From assembly GCA_007118145.1 (NCBI GenBank), contig SKSD01000005.1, positions 1 through 58,154 of the forward strand: DNA of 58,154 nt. The letters run 5' to 3'. The notes below the pieces were generated by a model, which was given only the letters and a program-made list of their open reading frames with translations, was not told the origin of the DNA and searched no databases. Source of the stretch: Halobacteriales archaeon (lineage in GTDB: Archaea > Halobacteriota > Halobacteria > Halobacteriales > SKSH01). Position numbers and translations under genes: made by a program. This document shows positions 36,416-45,676 of the stretch, piece after piece; positions within the stretch are counted from its first letter, which is position 1, and each line of letters begins with the position of its first letter.

Positions 36416-37345
36416 ATGAGCTTCGCTGACATGGATGTCGATTGGATCTGGATGGATGGCGAGATCATCGACTGGGAGAACGCCACCGTACACGTGCTCA
36501 CTCATGCACTCCACTATGGGACGGCCGTATTCGAGGGGATACGCGCGTACGATACCGAGGAGGGCACCGCGATCTTCAGGTGGGATGAACACCTCGACCG
36601 GCTCTATCGGTCTGCCAGACCGTATGAACTCGATATCGGGTACGACCGTGAGACGCTCACCGAAGCAACACGGACACTCATCAAGGAGCAGGACCTCGGG
36701 GCGTGCTATATCCGCCCGATTGTCTTCTATGGGTATCACAGCCTCGGGGTCAGCCCTGGTGCCTGTCCAACACGGGTGGCGATCGCGTGTTGGCCCTGGG
36801 GTGCATACCTCGGTGAGGAGGCTCTCGAAGATGGTGTAGATGCGATGGTATCCAGTTGGACGAAGTACGCCTCGAACCAGATCCCGACGACCATCAAGAC
36901 GACGGGCATGTACGTCAACAGTCTGCTAGCTGGTGAGGAGGCGCGAAGCAACGGGTACGCCGAGGCGATCTTGCTCAATAAGGAGGGTAACGTCGCTGAG
37001 GGTCCGGGTGAGAACCTGTTCATGGTGCGCGATGGCATCATCTACACACCCGGCATCGCTGAGAGCATCCTCGACGGTATCACACGAGAAACAATCATCA
37101 CGATCGCTCGGGATATGGGCTATCCGGTAGATGACGCCGCGACGATCAGTCGGGGCGAGCTATTCACCGCGGACGAATTGTTCTTCACCGGTACCGCGGC
37201 GGAGGTGACACCGATCCGGCGTGTGGGTAATGTGACCATCGGCGATGGTACTCGTGGCCCCATCACCGAGGAGATCCAGTCACGGTTTTTCGATGTGGTA
37301 TATCGACGCAGCGACGCGTACGAGGAGTGGTTCACCTACGTCTGA
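36416..37345 (+). CDS. ilvE: Branched-chain amino acid aminotransferase
   Basis: The 309-residue fold-type IV PLP enzyme has HYGTAVFEGIRAY near residue 35, a PLP-lysine in TTIKTTGMYVNSLL near 162 and VAEGPGENLFMVRDG near 195. It transfers amino groups between glutamate and the keto acids of Leu, Ile and Val. A TATA-like CTCTTAAT lies about 28 bases upstream, suggesting its own promoter. It ends 10 bases inside the convergent DUF502 gene. Confidence 0.95.
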   Translation: MSFADMDVDWIWMDGEIIDWENATVHVLTHALHYGTAVFEGIRAYDTEEGTAIFRWDEHLDRLYRSARPYELDIGYDRETLTEATRTLIKEQDLGACYIRPIVFYGYHSLGVSPGACPTRVAIACWPWGAYLGEEALEDGVDAMVSSWTKYASNQIPTTIKTTGMYVNSLLAGEEARSNGYAEAILLNKEGNVAEGPGENLFMVRDGIIYTPGIAESILDGITRETIITIARDMGYPVDDAATISRGELFTADELFFTGTAAEVTPIRRVGNVTIGDGTRGPITEEIQSRFFDVVYRRSDAYEEWFTYV

Positions 37346-37986
37346 TCGCTCGCTTCACCATCATCGCCCGGCGGCGGTCCGATGGTATATGAGTGCTTGT
37401 TGTTGCTATCGCCAAAGCCCGCACTCAACAGTCTGGTCAGTGCCTGTTCGACTTGTTCATCGGTCTCGACGATGTACTCCTGAGGCACCTCGATGACGAA
37501 CCCCGTCGTTATGTTCGGAGCCGTGGGCATGAACACAATCTCACGGCCATCGACGGTCTGTTTCCCCGTCTTGAACGCCGTCATGCGCATGCCTGGCCAC
37601 GGTTCGAGTTTGATTGGTGTCTGGAGTGCATCCTGCGTCCCGAGGGCTGTCTCGATGGCCATCTTCGAGGCGTTGTACACGACACGGACCCCAGGGAGTC
37701 GATTGACAAGGTTATCCATGGTCGATTCCGCGAGCTGCCCTGCAGCCGTACGCATGAGGTAGCCAACGGCGAAGACGAGTAACCCGAACGCGAGGAGTGT
37801 CAGGATGACCCGAAGGTACTCAGCATATGCCTGCGGTACGAAGTCGAGCAGGACCTCCTCTTCGATGATTCCGAATATCGGTGCACCTGCGATAAACGAA
37901 AAGAGCCACAGTAGCACCCAGATGGTCACGATGAGTGGGACGATAACGATGAGCCCACTGACGAAGTCACGCTTCCAGTTACTCAT
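37336..37986 (-). CDS. DUF502 family membrane protein
   Basis: The 216-residue protein has two strong N-terminal membrane helices (about residues 10-32 and 57-80; SGLIVIVPLIVTIWVLLWL), followed by the DUF502 core with VNRLPGVRVVYNASK near 107, MPTAPNITTGFVIEVP near 152 and a charged tail. It belongs to a widespread family of unknown function, possibly involved in envelope processes. The ATG at 37986 is preferred; the frame is open further upstream. A TATATT lies just before it. Confidence 0.85.
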   Translation of the reverse strand: MSNWKRDFVSGLIVIVPLIVTIWVLLWLFSFIAGAPIFGIIEEEVLLDFVPQAYAEYLRVILTLLAFGLLVFAVGYLMRTAAGQLAESTMDNLVNRLPGVRVVYNASKMAIETALGTQDALQTPIKLEPWPGMRMTAFKTGKQTVDGREIVFMPTAPNITTGFVIEVPQEYIVETDEQVEQALTRLLSAGFGDSNNKHSYTIGPPPGDDGEASDQT

Positions 37987-38027
37987 GACAAATGTAGAAT
38001 ATATCCTCGTCGCAAAATGTCTACCGT

Positions 38028-38864
38028 TTATCGGCCGATGACCGCGCGCAGTCCGAACAGGAGGTTCTCCTTGCGCTCCATCAATCGCCGGTAGAAGTAC
38101 GAGAGCCACTTATCGCCAAAGGGGATGTACTGGTACATCTCGACATTTTCAGCGAGTTCACGTTGGAGTTCCTCTCTGACTCCCATGAGCATCTGAACCT
38201 CGTAGGGGGTACCGTGTTCCTCATGGAGCTTTGCAGCCAACTCGAGCATGGCATCATCATGTGTCCCCATAGCGATACCACCGTCACACTGTTCGAATGC
38301 CTGCTTGATGAGGTCTCGATAGGCCTGATCAACTCGTGACCGCTTGCGATAGGAAATCGCCTTAGGTTCCTTGTATGCACCCTTGACAAGCCGTAACTTT
38401 CCTGGCAACGGTGCCAACCGTTCGAGGTCATCAGACGTGCGTCTGAGGTTGGCCTGAAGACACACACCAACCTGGCCATCGTGGGCTTGAACCGTCTCCT
38501 CGTAAGCTTCGATGGTCGCATCGGTCGTCTTGTGGTCTTCCATATCGATCCAGACGAACGTGTCATGATCGGCCGCCACATCCAGGATAGCATCGAGGTG
38601 TCCTCGGAAGACATCTTCACCCAGATCGAGACCGAGCTGGGTTGGTTTGACCGAGATACACGCGTCGAGCTCCATCGCGTCGATGTCGCGAATCATCCGG
38701 ATGTAATCGTCGCGGTCAGATGCGGCAGCTGCTGGATCGTCGTAGTGCTCACCAAGCTGGTTGAGGATCACGCTGAGACCGGTCTGGTTCTGCGCCGCTG
38801 CCACCTCGAGCGCCTCAGCGATGGATTCCCCCGCGACGAATCGATTCGCGATTGGGGGGATCAT
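38028..38864 (-). CDS. putA: Proline dehydrogenase
   Basis: The 278-residue FAD enzyme has a TIM-barrel fold: MIPPIANRFVAGES at the start, VSRI-type CISVKPTQLGLDLG near 75, FVWIDMEDH near 108, GKLRLVKGAYKEPK near 152, and MYQYIPFGDKW...YFYRRLMERKEN at the end (proline-site Arg pair). It oxidises proline to pyrroline-5-carboxylate and passes electrons to quinone. It is monofunctional; the P5C dehydrogenase gene is not next to it. An upstream extension of 19 residues is in frame but not conserved. Confidence 0.92.
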   Translation of the reverse strand: MIPPIANRFVAGESIAEALEVAAAQNQTGLSVILNQLGEHYDDPAAAASDRDDYIRMIRDIDAMELDACISVKPTQLGLDLGEDVFRGHLDAILDVAADHDTFVWIDMEDHKTTDATIEAYEETVQAHDGQVGVCLQANLRRTSDDLERLAPLPGKLRLVKGAYKEPKAISYRKRSRVDQAYRDLIKQAFEQCDGGIAMGTHDDAMLELAAKLHEEHGTPYEVQMLMGVREELQRELAENVEMYQYIPFGDKWLSYFYRRLMERKENLLFGLRAVIGR

Positions 38865-38965
38865 GTGTCGATGATTCGACACCGTGCTACTTGTGTGTTG
38901 ATACTCCGGCCATCCCGTCATGCCATCTCGGCCGATTTAAGTCGGTTGCACCGGGCATACTCTCC

Positions 38966-39511
38966 ATGGCTGTCATCGAGATCGTCGTGTTGGCGATCTG
39001 GATCATGCTTCCAGCATATATCCCGAACAATGTCGCCGTCATCGTCGGCGGAGGCCCACCGATCGATGGTGGGAGGACCTACAAGGGGACGCGTCTCCTT
39101 GGGGACGGCAAGACCTGGCGAGGCACACTTGGCGGCATCCTCGCTGGCATCATCGTGGCGGTGGTACTCACCGAACTCGCCCCCACGATGAGCGATCTCG
39201 TCGGTTTTGATGTACCAACGTTCTCTGTCGTCGCGATGCTCTCACTGCCGACCGGAGCGCTTCTCGGCGATATCGCCGCCTCCTTCATCAAGCGGCGACT
39301 CGATCGGGAGCGCGGCAGTGCCGTCCCAGGTCTTGACCAATACGATCTCGTCGTTGGTTCGCTCGGTCTCACGGCCATCGTCGCATGGGGATGGCTGAGT
39401 GGTGTCATGACCTGGTGGATATTCCTCGCCATCCTCATCCTCACCCCGATTCTGCACGTCTCGACGAACGTGATCGCGTATCTCCTCCGTTTGAAGGATG
39501 TCCCGTGGTGA
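38966..39511 (+). CDS. carS: CDP-archaeol synthase CarS
   Basis: The 181-residue integral membrane protein (about five helices) of the DUF46 family has [26 protein letters not shown] near residues 28-53, the nucleotide-binding signature, and [22 protein letters not shown] near 110. It activates digeranylgeranylglycerol phosphate with CTP, a key step of archaeal phospholipid synthesis. It overlaps the pyrE upstream region; pyrE starts 44 bases later. Confidence 0.92.
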   Translation: MAVIEIVVLAIWIMLPAYIPNNVAVIVGGGPPIDGGRTYKGTRLLGDGKTWRGTLGGILAGIIVAVVLTELAPTMSDLVGFDVPTFSVVAMLSLPTGALLGDIAASFIKRRLDRERGSAVPGLDQYDLVVGSLGLTAIVAWGWLSGVMTWWIFLAILILTPILHVSTNVIAYLLRLKDVPW

Positions 39512-39554
39512 GTGTGTCGGTACGCCTATGTGCCACGCCATCCGACGGTCGGCA

Positions 39555-40100
39555 ATGACCGATCGGACAGCACTTATCGAGGCGATACTCGCAGCCGATG
39601 CGATTCGCTTCGGTGAGTTCGAACTGTCACATGGAGGTACGAGCTCGTACTATGTCGATAAGTATCGATTCGAGACCGATCCCAACGCACTCAAGGCGAT
39701 CGCCACGGCGTTCGCTGATCTCGTCGATGGTCGTACCCTCGCTGGGGTTGCGCTTGGGGCAGTACCACTGGTCGCCGCGACGAGCCTGCAGACCGGTCAA
39801 CCCTATGTGATCGTCAGGAAACAGGCCAAAGGGTACGGCACGGCGAATCTAATCGAGGGTGAGCTCATCGAACATGAGGAGGTCGTGGTTATCGAGGACA
39901 TCGCCACCACCGGCCAGAGCGCTCTCGACGCGGTCGCCGCACTTCGGGATGCAGGGGCGACGGTCGAGGAGGTGCTCGTCGTCGTCGATCGTGACGAGGG
40001 TGCCAGCGAACTCCTCGCTAACCATGGTGTCACACTCACTGCACTCGTTCACGCGGATGACCTACTCGAGCGGGCAGAACACGCCGACGGCGCCAACTGA
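39555..40100 (+). CDS. pyrE: Orotate phosphoribosyltransferase
   Basis: The 181-residue type I PRTase has [12 protein letters not shown]-like [13 protein letters not shown] near residue 27, [11 protein letters not shown] near 88 and the PRPP motif [18 protein letters not shown] near 112. It joins orotate to PRPP in UMP synthesis; pyrD lies at 55 kb. ATG 39555 gives the conserved N-terminus. It probably forms a short operon with carS. Confidence 0.94.
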   Translation: MTDRTALIEAILAADAIRFGEFELSHGGTSSYYVDKYRFETDPNALKAIATAFADLVDGRTLAGVALGAVPLVAATSLQTGQPYVIVRKQAKGYGTANLIEGELIEHEEVVVIEDIATTGQSALDAVAALRDAGATVEEVLVVVDRDEGASELLANHGVTLTALVHADDLLERAEHADGAN

Positions 40101-40150
40101 GCATCGAGAGCAACCAGTCGGTTCATAGGTATCGAACAGCTACCTCCGGT

Positions 40151-40399
40151 ATGGGGAAGGTCGATTTCTATTATCTTCCAGGGTGTCCCTACTGCGCACA
40201 GGTTGAGCGCGTGCTCAAGGAGCTCGATGTCACGTACCAGCGCCACGAGGTCCCACCAGATAGCAACGATCGAACGGTGGTCAGGCAGGTGACTGGCCAG
40301 ACGGAGGTACCGGCGATTGTCGACATCTCCCACGGTATCGAGGCACTCAGTGGAAACCGGGAGATCGTCGACCACCTCCGTGCCACATACGCGGAGTGA
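40151..40399 (+). CDS. Glutaredoxin-like protein
   Basis: The 82-residue thioredoxin-fold protein has an N-terminal active site YYLPGCPYCAQVERVL (CPYC at about residues 12-15), a cis-Pro loop TEVPAIVD near 51, and the end SGNREIVDHLRATY. The CPYC centre is that of classic dithiol glutaredoxins. Haloarchaea use gamma-glutamylcysteine rather than glutathione, so the reductant is probably that or a thioredoxin reductase; this is inference. Confidence 0.9.
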   Translation: MGKVDFYYLPGCPYCAQVERVLKELDVTYQRHEVPPDSNDRTVVRQVTGQTEVPAIVDISHGIEALSGNREIVDHLRATYAE

Positions 40400-40797
40400 G
40401 GCTCGTGCCCTCAACACGCCGGCCGATTCCGAAACTTCGAGGCGAAAGCCTCGCGCTTTGGCGCGGGGAAGAAGCTGATGACCTCAGCACGCTTAAGGAC
40501 GTTAAGGGGGAGGCCGCCACAACCTGACGGTACCCACAGTCTGACGAACACCGGAGGTGGCTTGGGGTCTCCGCGAACAAAAGTCAACCCTGTGTCGGAT
40601 TGCTACCCGTACATCGTCGTCGAGTCAGGTCGATGGCACGGCCTTTGGGATGTAAGCGGATAGCCAGACACACCACGCCACTTCGGTGGCCCGACGTACC
40701 GCCGACCCCGATGCGGTATCGGTCAGAGTGCCTGCGGGTTTGAACGAGCGGCGTGCTGTCTGGGGGAGGGATCCTTGCCGTTCACGGGGGAGGGATG
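40400..40797 (+). ncRNA. Non-coding stretch with tetraloop hairpins, candidate structured RNA or IS200/IS605 remnant
   Basis: About 400 bases without a coding frame. Hairpins seen: CGAGGC-GAAA-GCCTCG (40438-40453, GNRA loop), overlapping CCTCGCGC-TTTG-GCGCGGGG (40449-40468), GCCAC-TTCG-GTGGC (40677-40690, UUCG loop) and a GCCGTTCACGG stem before GGGGGAGGGATG at 40778-40796. The first and last resemble the short stem plus GGGGAGG-type tail that I associate with right ends of IS1341-type (tnpB) elements in haloarchaea, but no tnpB remnant is seen. RNase P and SRP RNA motifs were looked for and not found. Confidence 0.35.
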
Positions 40798-41190
40798 TCA
40801 ATCCACGTCGATGCGATGGTGATCTTCATCACCCAGCTTCGGGAGGACGATCTGAAGGACACCGTTTTCGAACGATGCTTCGATGGCCTCGGCGTCGACG
40901 GCAGCTGGCAGCCTGATCGAACGCGAGTAGCCACGGTGCTCTCGCTCACGACGGATGTAACGTGCCCCCTCCTCGAGTTCCTCGTGGTCAGTCTCCGCAC
41001 TGAGTGTCAGCTGCCGTCCCCGGAGGGTGAGGTCGATCTCCTCACGGTCGAAGCCAGGGAGATCTGCGCTGAGGACGAACTCGCCATCGTGTTCAACCAG
41101 GTCGACCTTCGGCCCGACCGACGGGAAGGTGAACTCATCACTCATCCGCTCAAGCAACTCTTCGATGTCACTGAATGGATTGCCAGGCAT
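40798..41190 (-). CDS. Hsp20 / small heat-shock protein
   Basis: The 130-residue alpha-crystallin domain protein shows PKVDLVEHDGEFVLSADLPGF near residue 28, the beta-sandwich RGRQLTLSAE near 57 and the conserved FENGVLQIVLPK near 108. It acts as an ATP-independent holdase in the cytosol. The C-terminal IxI-like tail is short. Its stop codon lies at the very edge of the hairpin-rich region downstream. Confidence 0.93.
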   Translation of the reverse strand: MPGNPFSDIEELLERMSDEFTFPSVGPKVDLVEHDGEFVLSADLPGFDREEIDLTLRGRQLTLSAETDHEELEEGARYIRREREHRGYSRSIRLPAAVDAEAIEASFENGVLQIVLPKLGDEDHHRIDVD

Positions 41191-41242
41191 ATGCCAGAGA
41201 TACGCCTTGAGGTCTGATAAATGTCCCAGCCTCTGTCACCGA

Positions 41243-41698
41243 TTACCCCTCAAGTTCGACGATACCCGCATCAAGGAGGTCCATCAACACCTCCCTGGCA
41301 TGCCCATCCGGGTTCACACGCTGGTAGACACGGTTGATCTCGCCGTCGATGACGACGAAAGTCGTCCGCATCGTCTGATTGCTTCGCATCGGTACCTCGT
41401 ATGCCTCGGCCACCGATGCGTCCGTATCAGCGAGTAGGTCGAATCCCAGCTCCTCCGCCTCGCAGAATGACGCATGTGTCTCGACATCATCGGTCGAGAT
41501 CCCATAGATAGCTACACCTGCCTCCTCGTAGGTGGACCGTTCGAGTTCGAACTGGCGTGCCTCAGTCGTACATCCTGAGGTGTGGTCTCGAGGGTAGAAG
41601 TAGAGGACGACCGGACCATCAAGGTCGACATCGATCACGTCACCATCCTGGTTCTGCAGGGACACCTCGGGTGCGGTAACTCCGGCTTCGAGTGTCAT
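41243..41698 (-). CDS. bcp: Peroxiredoxin, Bcp/PrxQ type
   Basis: The 151-residue thiol peroxidase has YFYPRDHTSGCTTEARQFE near residue 33, with the peroxidatic Cys at the GCTTEA site. The CxxxxC partner usual in PrxQ is missing (Arg-Gln instead); another Cys (SFCEAEELGFDLLAD, near 79) sits where atypical members have their resolving residue. It reduces hydrogen and organic peroxides in the cytosol. It lies just downstream of lpd on the same strand. Confidence 0.92.
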   Translation of the reverse strand: MTLEAGVTAPEVSLQNQDGDVIDVDLDGPVVLYFYPRDHTSGCTTEARQFELERSTYEEAGVAIYGISTDDVETHASFCEAEELGFDLLADTDASVAEAYEVPMRSNQTMRTTFVVIDGEINRVYQRVNPDGHAREVLMDLLDAGIVELEG

Positions 41699-41733
41699 GG
41701 TCGAACCAACGGGTTCGTGGACTAATTCCCTTG

Positions 41734-43167
41734 CTATCGATTCAGGGTGTGGATGGCGTGGCCGAGTGCGTGCTCGGCCGCCTCCATCACCGATTCAGAG
41801 AGGGTCGGATGAGTGTGCACGGTCCGTGCGATATCCTCGAGCTGGGCACCCATCTCGACGGCGAGACCGATTTCGGCGATCAGTTCCGATGCCTCCGGTC
41901 CGACCACCTGTCCACCGAGGACGAACCCGGTCTCGCTGTCGGCAACCAGTCGAACGAATCCGTCTGTATGTCCGGTCGTCATGGCCCGACCACTCGCAGA
42001 GAAGGGGAACTTCCCGACGACAGGGTCGAACCCCTCGGCCTCGGCCTCCTCCTCGCTGAGACCGACGGTGGCGATCTCCGGATCGGTGAAGACGGCTGCG
42101 GGAACCGCCTGGAAATCGGCGGCGGATGGCTCACCGGCGACGACCTCAGCTGCGACAATCCCCTCCGCACTCCCCTTGTGAGCGAGCATCGGTTCACCAG
42201 CAACATCGCCGATGGCGAGGATGTGTTCCACCTCGGTTCGCATCTTATCATCCGTTGGAATAAACCCGTGTTCGTCTGTCTCGATACCGGTCGCCTCGAG
42301 GTTGACCGTATCGGTCACCGGTTGTCTGCCCACTGCGACGAGTACCTTCTCAGCGGAGATATCACCCGGTGGCTCAGCATCATCAGTCGCCGCCTCTGTC
42401 TGAACGACGATACCTTCGTCAGCTGGCTCCCAGCCGGCTGCCGTTGTCTCGAGGTGGACCTCGATACCGAGCTCCTTGCTCCGCTTCGCGACCGGTTGCG
42501 CGAGTGCCTGATCGTACCCCGGCAAGATCGCATCGAGCATCTCGAGGACGACCACCTCCGATCCAGCTTTGGCGAAGACACCGGCCAGTTCCATCCCGAT
42601 GTATCCCGCACCGACGATGACCAGCCGGTCGGGTACCTTCGTGAGGGCGAGGGCTTGGCGTGAGTCGATGACGGGGTCATCGGCGAACGAGAATCCTGGG
42701 ATCTCGATCGGCCTCGACCCGGTCGCGATGGCTGCATGTTCGAAGGTGATCGACTCAGCCCCCTGGCCCTCGCCATCGTGAGCAACCCTGAGGGTATGTT
42801 CGTCGGCAAACGTCGCGGTTCCTTCAAGGAGGTTGACACCGTTCGCCTTGCACAGCTGTTCGACACCGCGGGTGAGTCGGTTGACGACGTCGTCCTTCCA
42901 GGTGACCATCTGACTCAGGTCGATTGCCGGATCCGCATGGATCCCGAATGTCTCGCCCTCGCGTGCCTCCTGGGCGATGTCGGTCGCGTTGATGAGTGCC
43001 TTCGATGGGATGCAGCCGTGATTGAGGCAGACGCCACCGTAGGCCTCCTTTTCGATGAGCGTGACATCGAGACCGAGCTGACCGGCACGTATCGCTGCGA
43101 CGTATCCAGCAGGTCCGGCACCGATCACGGCAAGGTCAGTCCCGGTGGTGATATCTCCAACGACCAT
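41734..43167 (-). CDS. lpdA: Dihydrolipoyl dehydrogenase (E3)
   Basis: The 477-residue flavoprotein has the FAD motif VIGAGPAGYVAAI near residue 13, the redox disulfide GVCLNHGCIPSKAL near 44, the NAD motif VIVGAGYIGMELAG near 180 and the dimer-interface HTHPTLSE near 450 with catalytic His. It reoxidises the lipoyl arm of E2. ATG 43167 matches family N-termini; the frame is open about 70 codons further but that part is not conserved. It lies 133 bases after E2. Confidence 0.95.
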   Translation of the reverse strand: MVVGDITTGTDLAVIGAGPAGYVAAIRAGQLGLDVTLIEKEAYGGVCLNHGCIPSKALINATDIAQEAREGETFGIHADPAIDLSQMVTWKDDVVNRLTRGVEQLCKANGVNLLEGTATFADEHTLRVAHDGEGQGAESITFEHAAIATGSRPIEIPGFSFADDPVIDSRQALALTKVPDRLVIVGAGYIGMELAGVFAKAGSEVVVLEMLDAILPGYDQALAQPVAKRSKELGIEVHLETTAAGWEPADEGIVVQTEAATDDAEPPGDISAEKVLVAVGRQPVTDTVNLEATGIETDEHGFIPTDDKMRTEVEHILAIGDVAGEPMLAHKGSAEGIVAAEVVAGEPSAADFQAVPAAVFTDPEIATVGLSEEEAEAEGFDPVVGKFPFSASGRAMTTGHTDGFVRLVADSETGFVLGGQVVGPEASELIAEIGLAVEMGAQLEDIARTVHTHPTLSESVMEAAEHALGHAIHTLNR

Positions 43168-43300
43168 ACCTACATCAAACCGACTACGGGCAATAAATGG
43201 GTTGAAACCGTGTTGTACATGCGACTGACTCGAAACGGTCCCGGTTGACTGCCAAGCGGCAGCGATGTGTGTACGACGTCCGAGAAACCACCTACTCGTC

Positions 43301-44683
43301 TTAACCGAGCAGGAGTGTCCGTGGATCGCTGAGATACCGGCCGAGTGTTGCAGCGAACTCAGCCACCTCAGCACCATCGATCACCCGATGATCGATCGTG
43401 ATCGACAGCGGGAGGGTGTATCGTGCCTCCACTTCGCCATCGACCACGACGGGTCGTTGTTTCAACTCACCGAGGCCGAGGATCGCCACCTCGGGGAAGT
43501 TGATGACCGGTGTGGCGTAGTCACCACCGATTGCACCGAAGTTCGTGATCGTGATTGTACTCCCCTTGAGCTCATCAGGTGATACCTCTCGATCGCGTGC
43601 CTTTTGCGCGAGTTCACGCGATTCAGAGGCGAGTTGGAGCATGTCCTTCTCATCGGTATCCTTGAGGACAGGTACCATGAGACCGACATCGGTCGCCACG
43701 GCGATGCCGATGTTGTAATACTGCTTGAGGATGATCTCCTCGTTCTCCTCATCAAGTTCAGCGTTCAACTTCGGATGCGCTTTGAGTGAGGCGATGAGTG
43801 CCTTGATGACGAATGGGAGGTACGTCAGCTTGATACCTTGCTCCTCGGCCACCGGTTTGAGTGCCTCTCGTGTCTCGACGAGACCGTCTACCTCGATCAA
43901 CTCATGGTGGGTGACGTGCGGTGCCGTGTAGACCGACCGCTCCATCTGCTCGCCGATGGTACGACGCACCCCACGGTACGGGATAGACTCCGTCGGGGTG
44001 GGCGAGGCCGGTTCTGCCATCTCGACCGCTCCAGCAGCGAATGACTCCACATCCTCCGGTGTGACGAACACCTCTCCGTCGACCGTCTCACTCGCAGGTA
44101 CGGCATTGATATCGACACCTTGCTCACGTGCCAGTCGGCGTGTCGCCGGTGCTGCGAGGGTTCGTTCCCGTTCGGCTGTAGGTTCGTGTCTACTGGGTTC
44201 GGCTGGGGTAGTGTCCGCAGCTTCGACCTCGACCTCAGTTGGTGTCGTATCCTCTGAGGCCGCAGCTTGAACATCGGTCTCCGTGACCCGTCCACCAGGT
44301 CCGGTTCCACCGACCGTCGAGAGGTCAACATCGAGTTCCCTGGCTAACCGTCGAACTGATGGCGAGGCGAACACGCGACCAGAGGTGTCAGCTGGTGATG
44401 GCTCAACTTCCTCTGAGGGGGTAGGTTCAGCCTCGCCCACCTCTCCATCGACATCGAACGTGATGAATACGTCCCCGACCGGCATGATATCTCCAGGTTC
44501 GAAGTGTAGTTCGTGCACTGTACCGTTGATCGGTGAGGGGATCTCGACGAGTGCCTTGTCCGTCTCCACCTCGGCAACAGGCTGATCCTCGGTGACTGGG
44601 TCGCCCTCCTCGACGAGCCACGAGATGAGCTCACCTTCACTCACACCCTCACCGACATCGGGAAGCCTGAATTCGTGAACCAT
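43301..44683 (-). CDS. pdhC: Dihydrolipoamide acyltransferase (E2) of 2-oxoacid dehydrogenase complex
   Basis: This 460-residue E2 has a lipoyl domain (residues 1-78, VETDKALVEIPSP with the lipoylated Lys), a peripheral-subunit-binding domain FASPSVRRLARELDVDL near 108, a second such domain LAAPATRRLAREQGVDI near 175, and a catalytic core (about 230-460) with ITITNFGAIGGDYATP and SITIDHRVIDGAEV. The doubled binding domain is unusual for haloarchaeal E2s. The substrate could be pyruvate or a branched-chain 2-oxoacid. Confidence 0.93.
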   Translation of the reverse strand: MVHEFRLPDVGEGVSEGELISWLVEEGDPVTEDQPVAEVETDKALVEIPSPINGTVHELHFEPGDIMPVGDVFITFDVDGEVGEAEPTPSEEVEPSPADTSGRVFASPSVRRLARELDVDLSTVGGTGPGGRVTETDVQAAASEDTTPTEVEVEAADTTPAEPSRHEPTAERERTLAAPATRRLAREQGVDINAVPASETVDGEVFVTPEDVESFAAGAVEMAEPASPTPTESIPYRGVRRTIGEQMERSVYTAPHVTHHELIEVDGLVETREALKPVAEEQGIKLTYLPFVIKALIASLKAHPKLNAELDEENEEIILKQYYNIGIAVATDVGLMVPVLKDTDEKDMLQLASESRELAQKARDREVSPDELKGSTITITNFGAIGGDYATPVINFPEVAILGLGELKQRPVVVDGEVEARYTLPLSITIDHRVIDGAEVAEFAATLGRYLSDPRTLLLG

Positions 44684-44689
44684 GGTTGG

Positions 44690-45676
44690 TCAGAACTCCA
44701 TCGCGTTCCGGATACCGTCTTTGATCCGGGCAGGTTCTGGAAGGTAGTAGTCCTCCAGCTGATACAACGGGAAGTGCGTGTCAAACCCGGTGATACGCTC
44801 GACCGGTGCCTCCTGGTACAACAGCGCCTCCTCCTGGATGGTCGCGGTGATCTCCGCACCGAGGCCGTTGGTCTTGGGTGCCTCGTGTACGACCGCTGCC
44901 CGTCCGGTTTTCTTGAACGAATCGACGATCGCATCGATATCGAGTGGCGACACAGTGCGAAGGTCGACCACCTCGACGTCGATCTCACCAGCCAGATCCT
45001 CAGCAGCCTCGAGTGTCGGCCTGACCATCGCACCCCAGGTGTAGACGGAGATATCTGACCCCTCACGTCGCACCTTCGCCTCACCTATCGGCACCGTGTA
45101 ATCCTCGACGGGTACCTCCTCGCGAAACGCACGGTAGATCAGCTTCGGTTCGAGGAAGATGACCGGGTCTGGGTCGCGGATCGCACTCGCGAGTAACCCC
45201 TTGGTGTCGTATGGCGTCGATGGCATGATTACCTTGAGCCCAGGGTTGTGTACGAAGAACGCCTCGGTCGACTCTGAGTGATGTTCAGGTGCCCTGATGC
45301 CACCACCGTACGGTGCACGGACGACGAGCGGACAGGTGAATCGTCCACGTGAGCGTGTCCGAAGTCGTGCGGCATGACTGACGATCTGGTCGAACGCTGG
45401 ATAGATGAAACCCATGAACTGGATCTCGGGGACTGGTCTGAGGCCGTACGCAGCCATCCCGATGGCCGTCCCGACGATCCCCGACTCGGCGAGTGGGGTG
45501 TCGATCACGCGATCCTCACCGAAGTCGTCATAAAGCCCCTCCGTCGCCCTGAACACACCGCCGTTGACACCGATATCCTCACCGAGTAAGACGACATCGT
45601 CGTCTCGCTCCATCTCGGTACGTAACCCGTCACGGACTGCCTGTACGAGCGTCAGGTTCTCCGTTGTGCTACTCAT
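44690..45676 (-). CDS. pdhB: 2-oxoacid dehydrogenase E1 beta subunit
   Basis: The 328-residue transketolase-like beta subunit shows VVLLGEDIGVNGGVFRATEGL near residue 28, PLAESGIVGTAIGMAAYGL near 62, PYGGGIRAPEHHSES near 122 and VEVVDLRTVSPLD near 235. With the alpha subunit it binds TPP and decarboxylates a 2-oxoacid. Its start overlaps the alpha stop by 1 base and its stop lies 6 bases before E2. Confidence 0.95.
   Translation of the reverse strand: MSSTTENLTLVQAVRDGLRTEMERDDDVVLLGEDIGVNGGVFRATEGLYDDFGEDRVIDTPLAESGIVGTAIGMAAYGLRPVPEIQFMGFIYPAFDQIVSHAARLRTRSRGRFTCPLVVRAPYGGGIRAPEHHSESTEAFFVHNPGLKVIMPSTPYDTKGLLASAIRDPDPVIFLEPKLIYRAFREEVPVEDYTVPIGEAKVRREGSDISVYTWGAMVRPTLEAAEDLAGEIDVEVVDLRTVSPLDIDAIVDSFKKTGRAAVVHEAPKTNGLGAEITATIQEEALLYQEAPVERITGFDTHFPLYQLEDYYLPEPARIKDGIRNAMEF

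Noticed and set aside
40400-40797. RNase P RNA or SRP RNA in the hairpin-rich gap
   Set aside because: Neither GAGGAAAGTC nor GGTAAGAG motifs of RNase P, nor the GGAAG/AGCA helix 8 of SRP RNA, were found on either strand.
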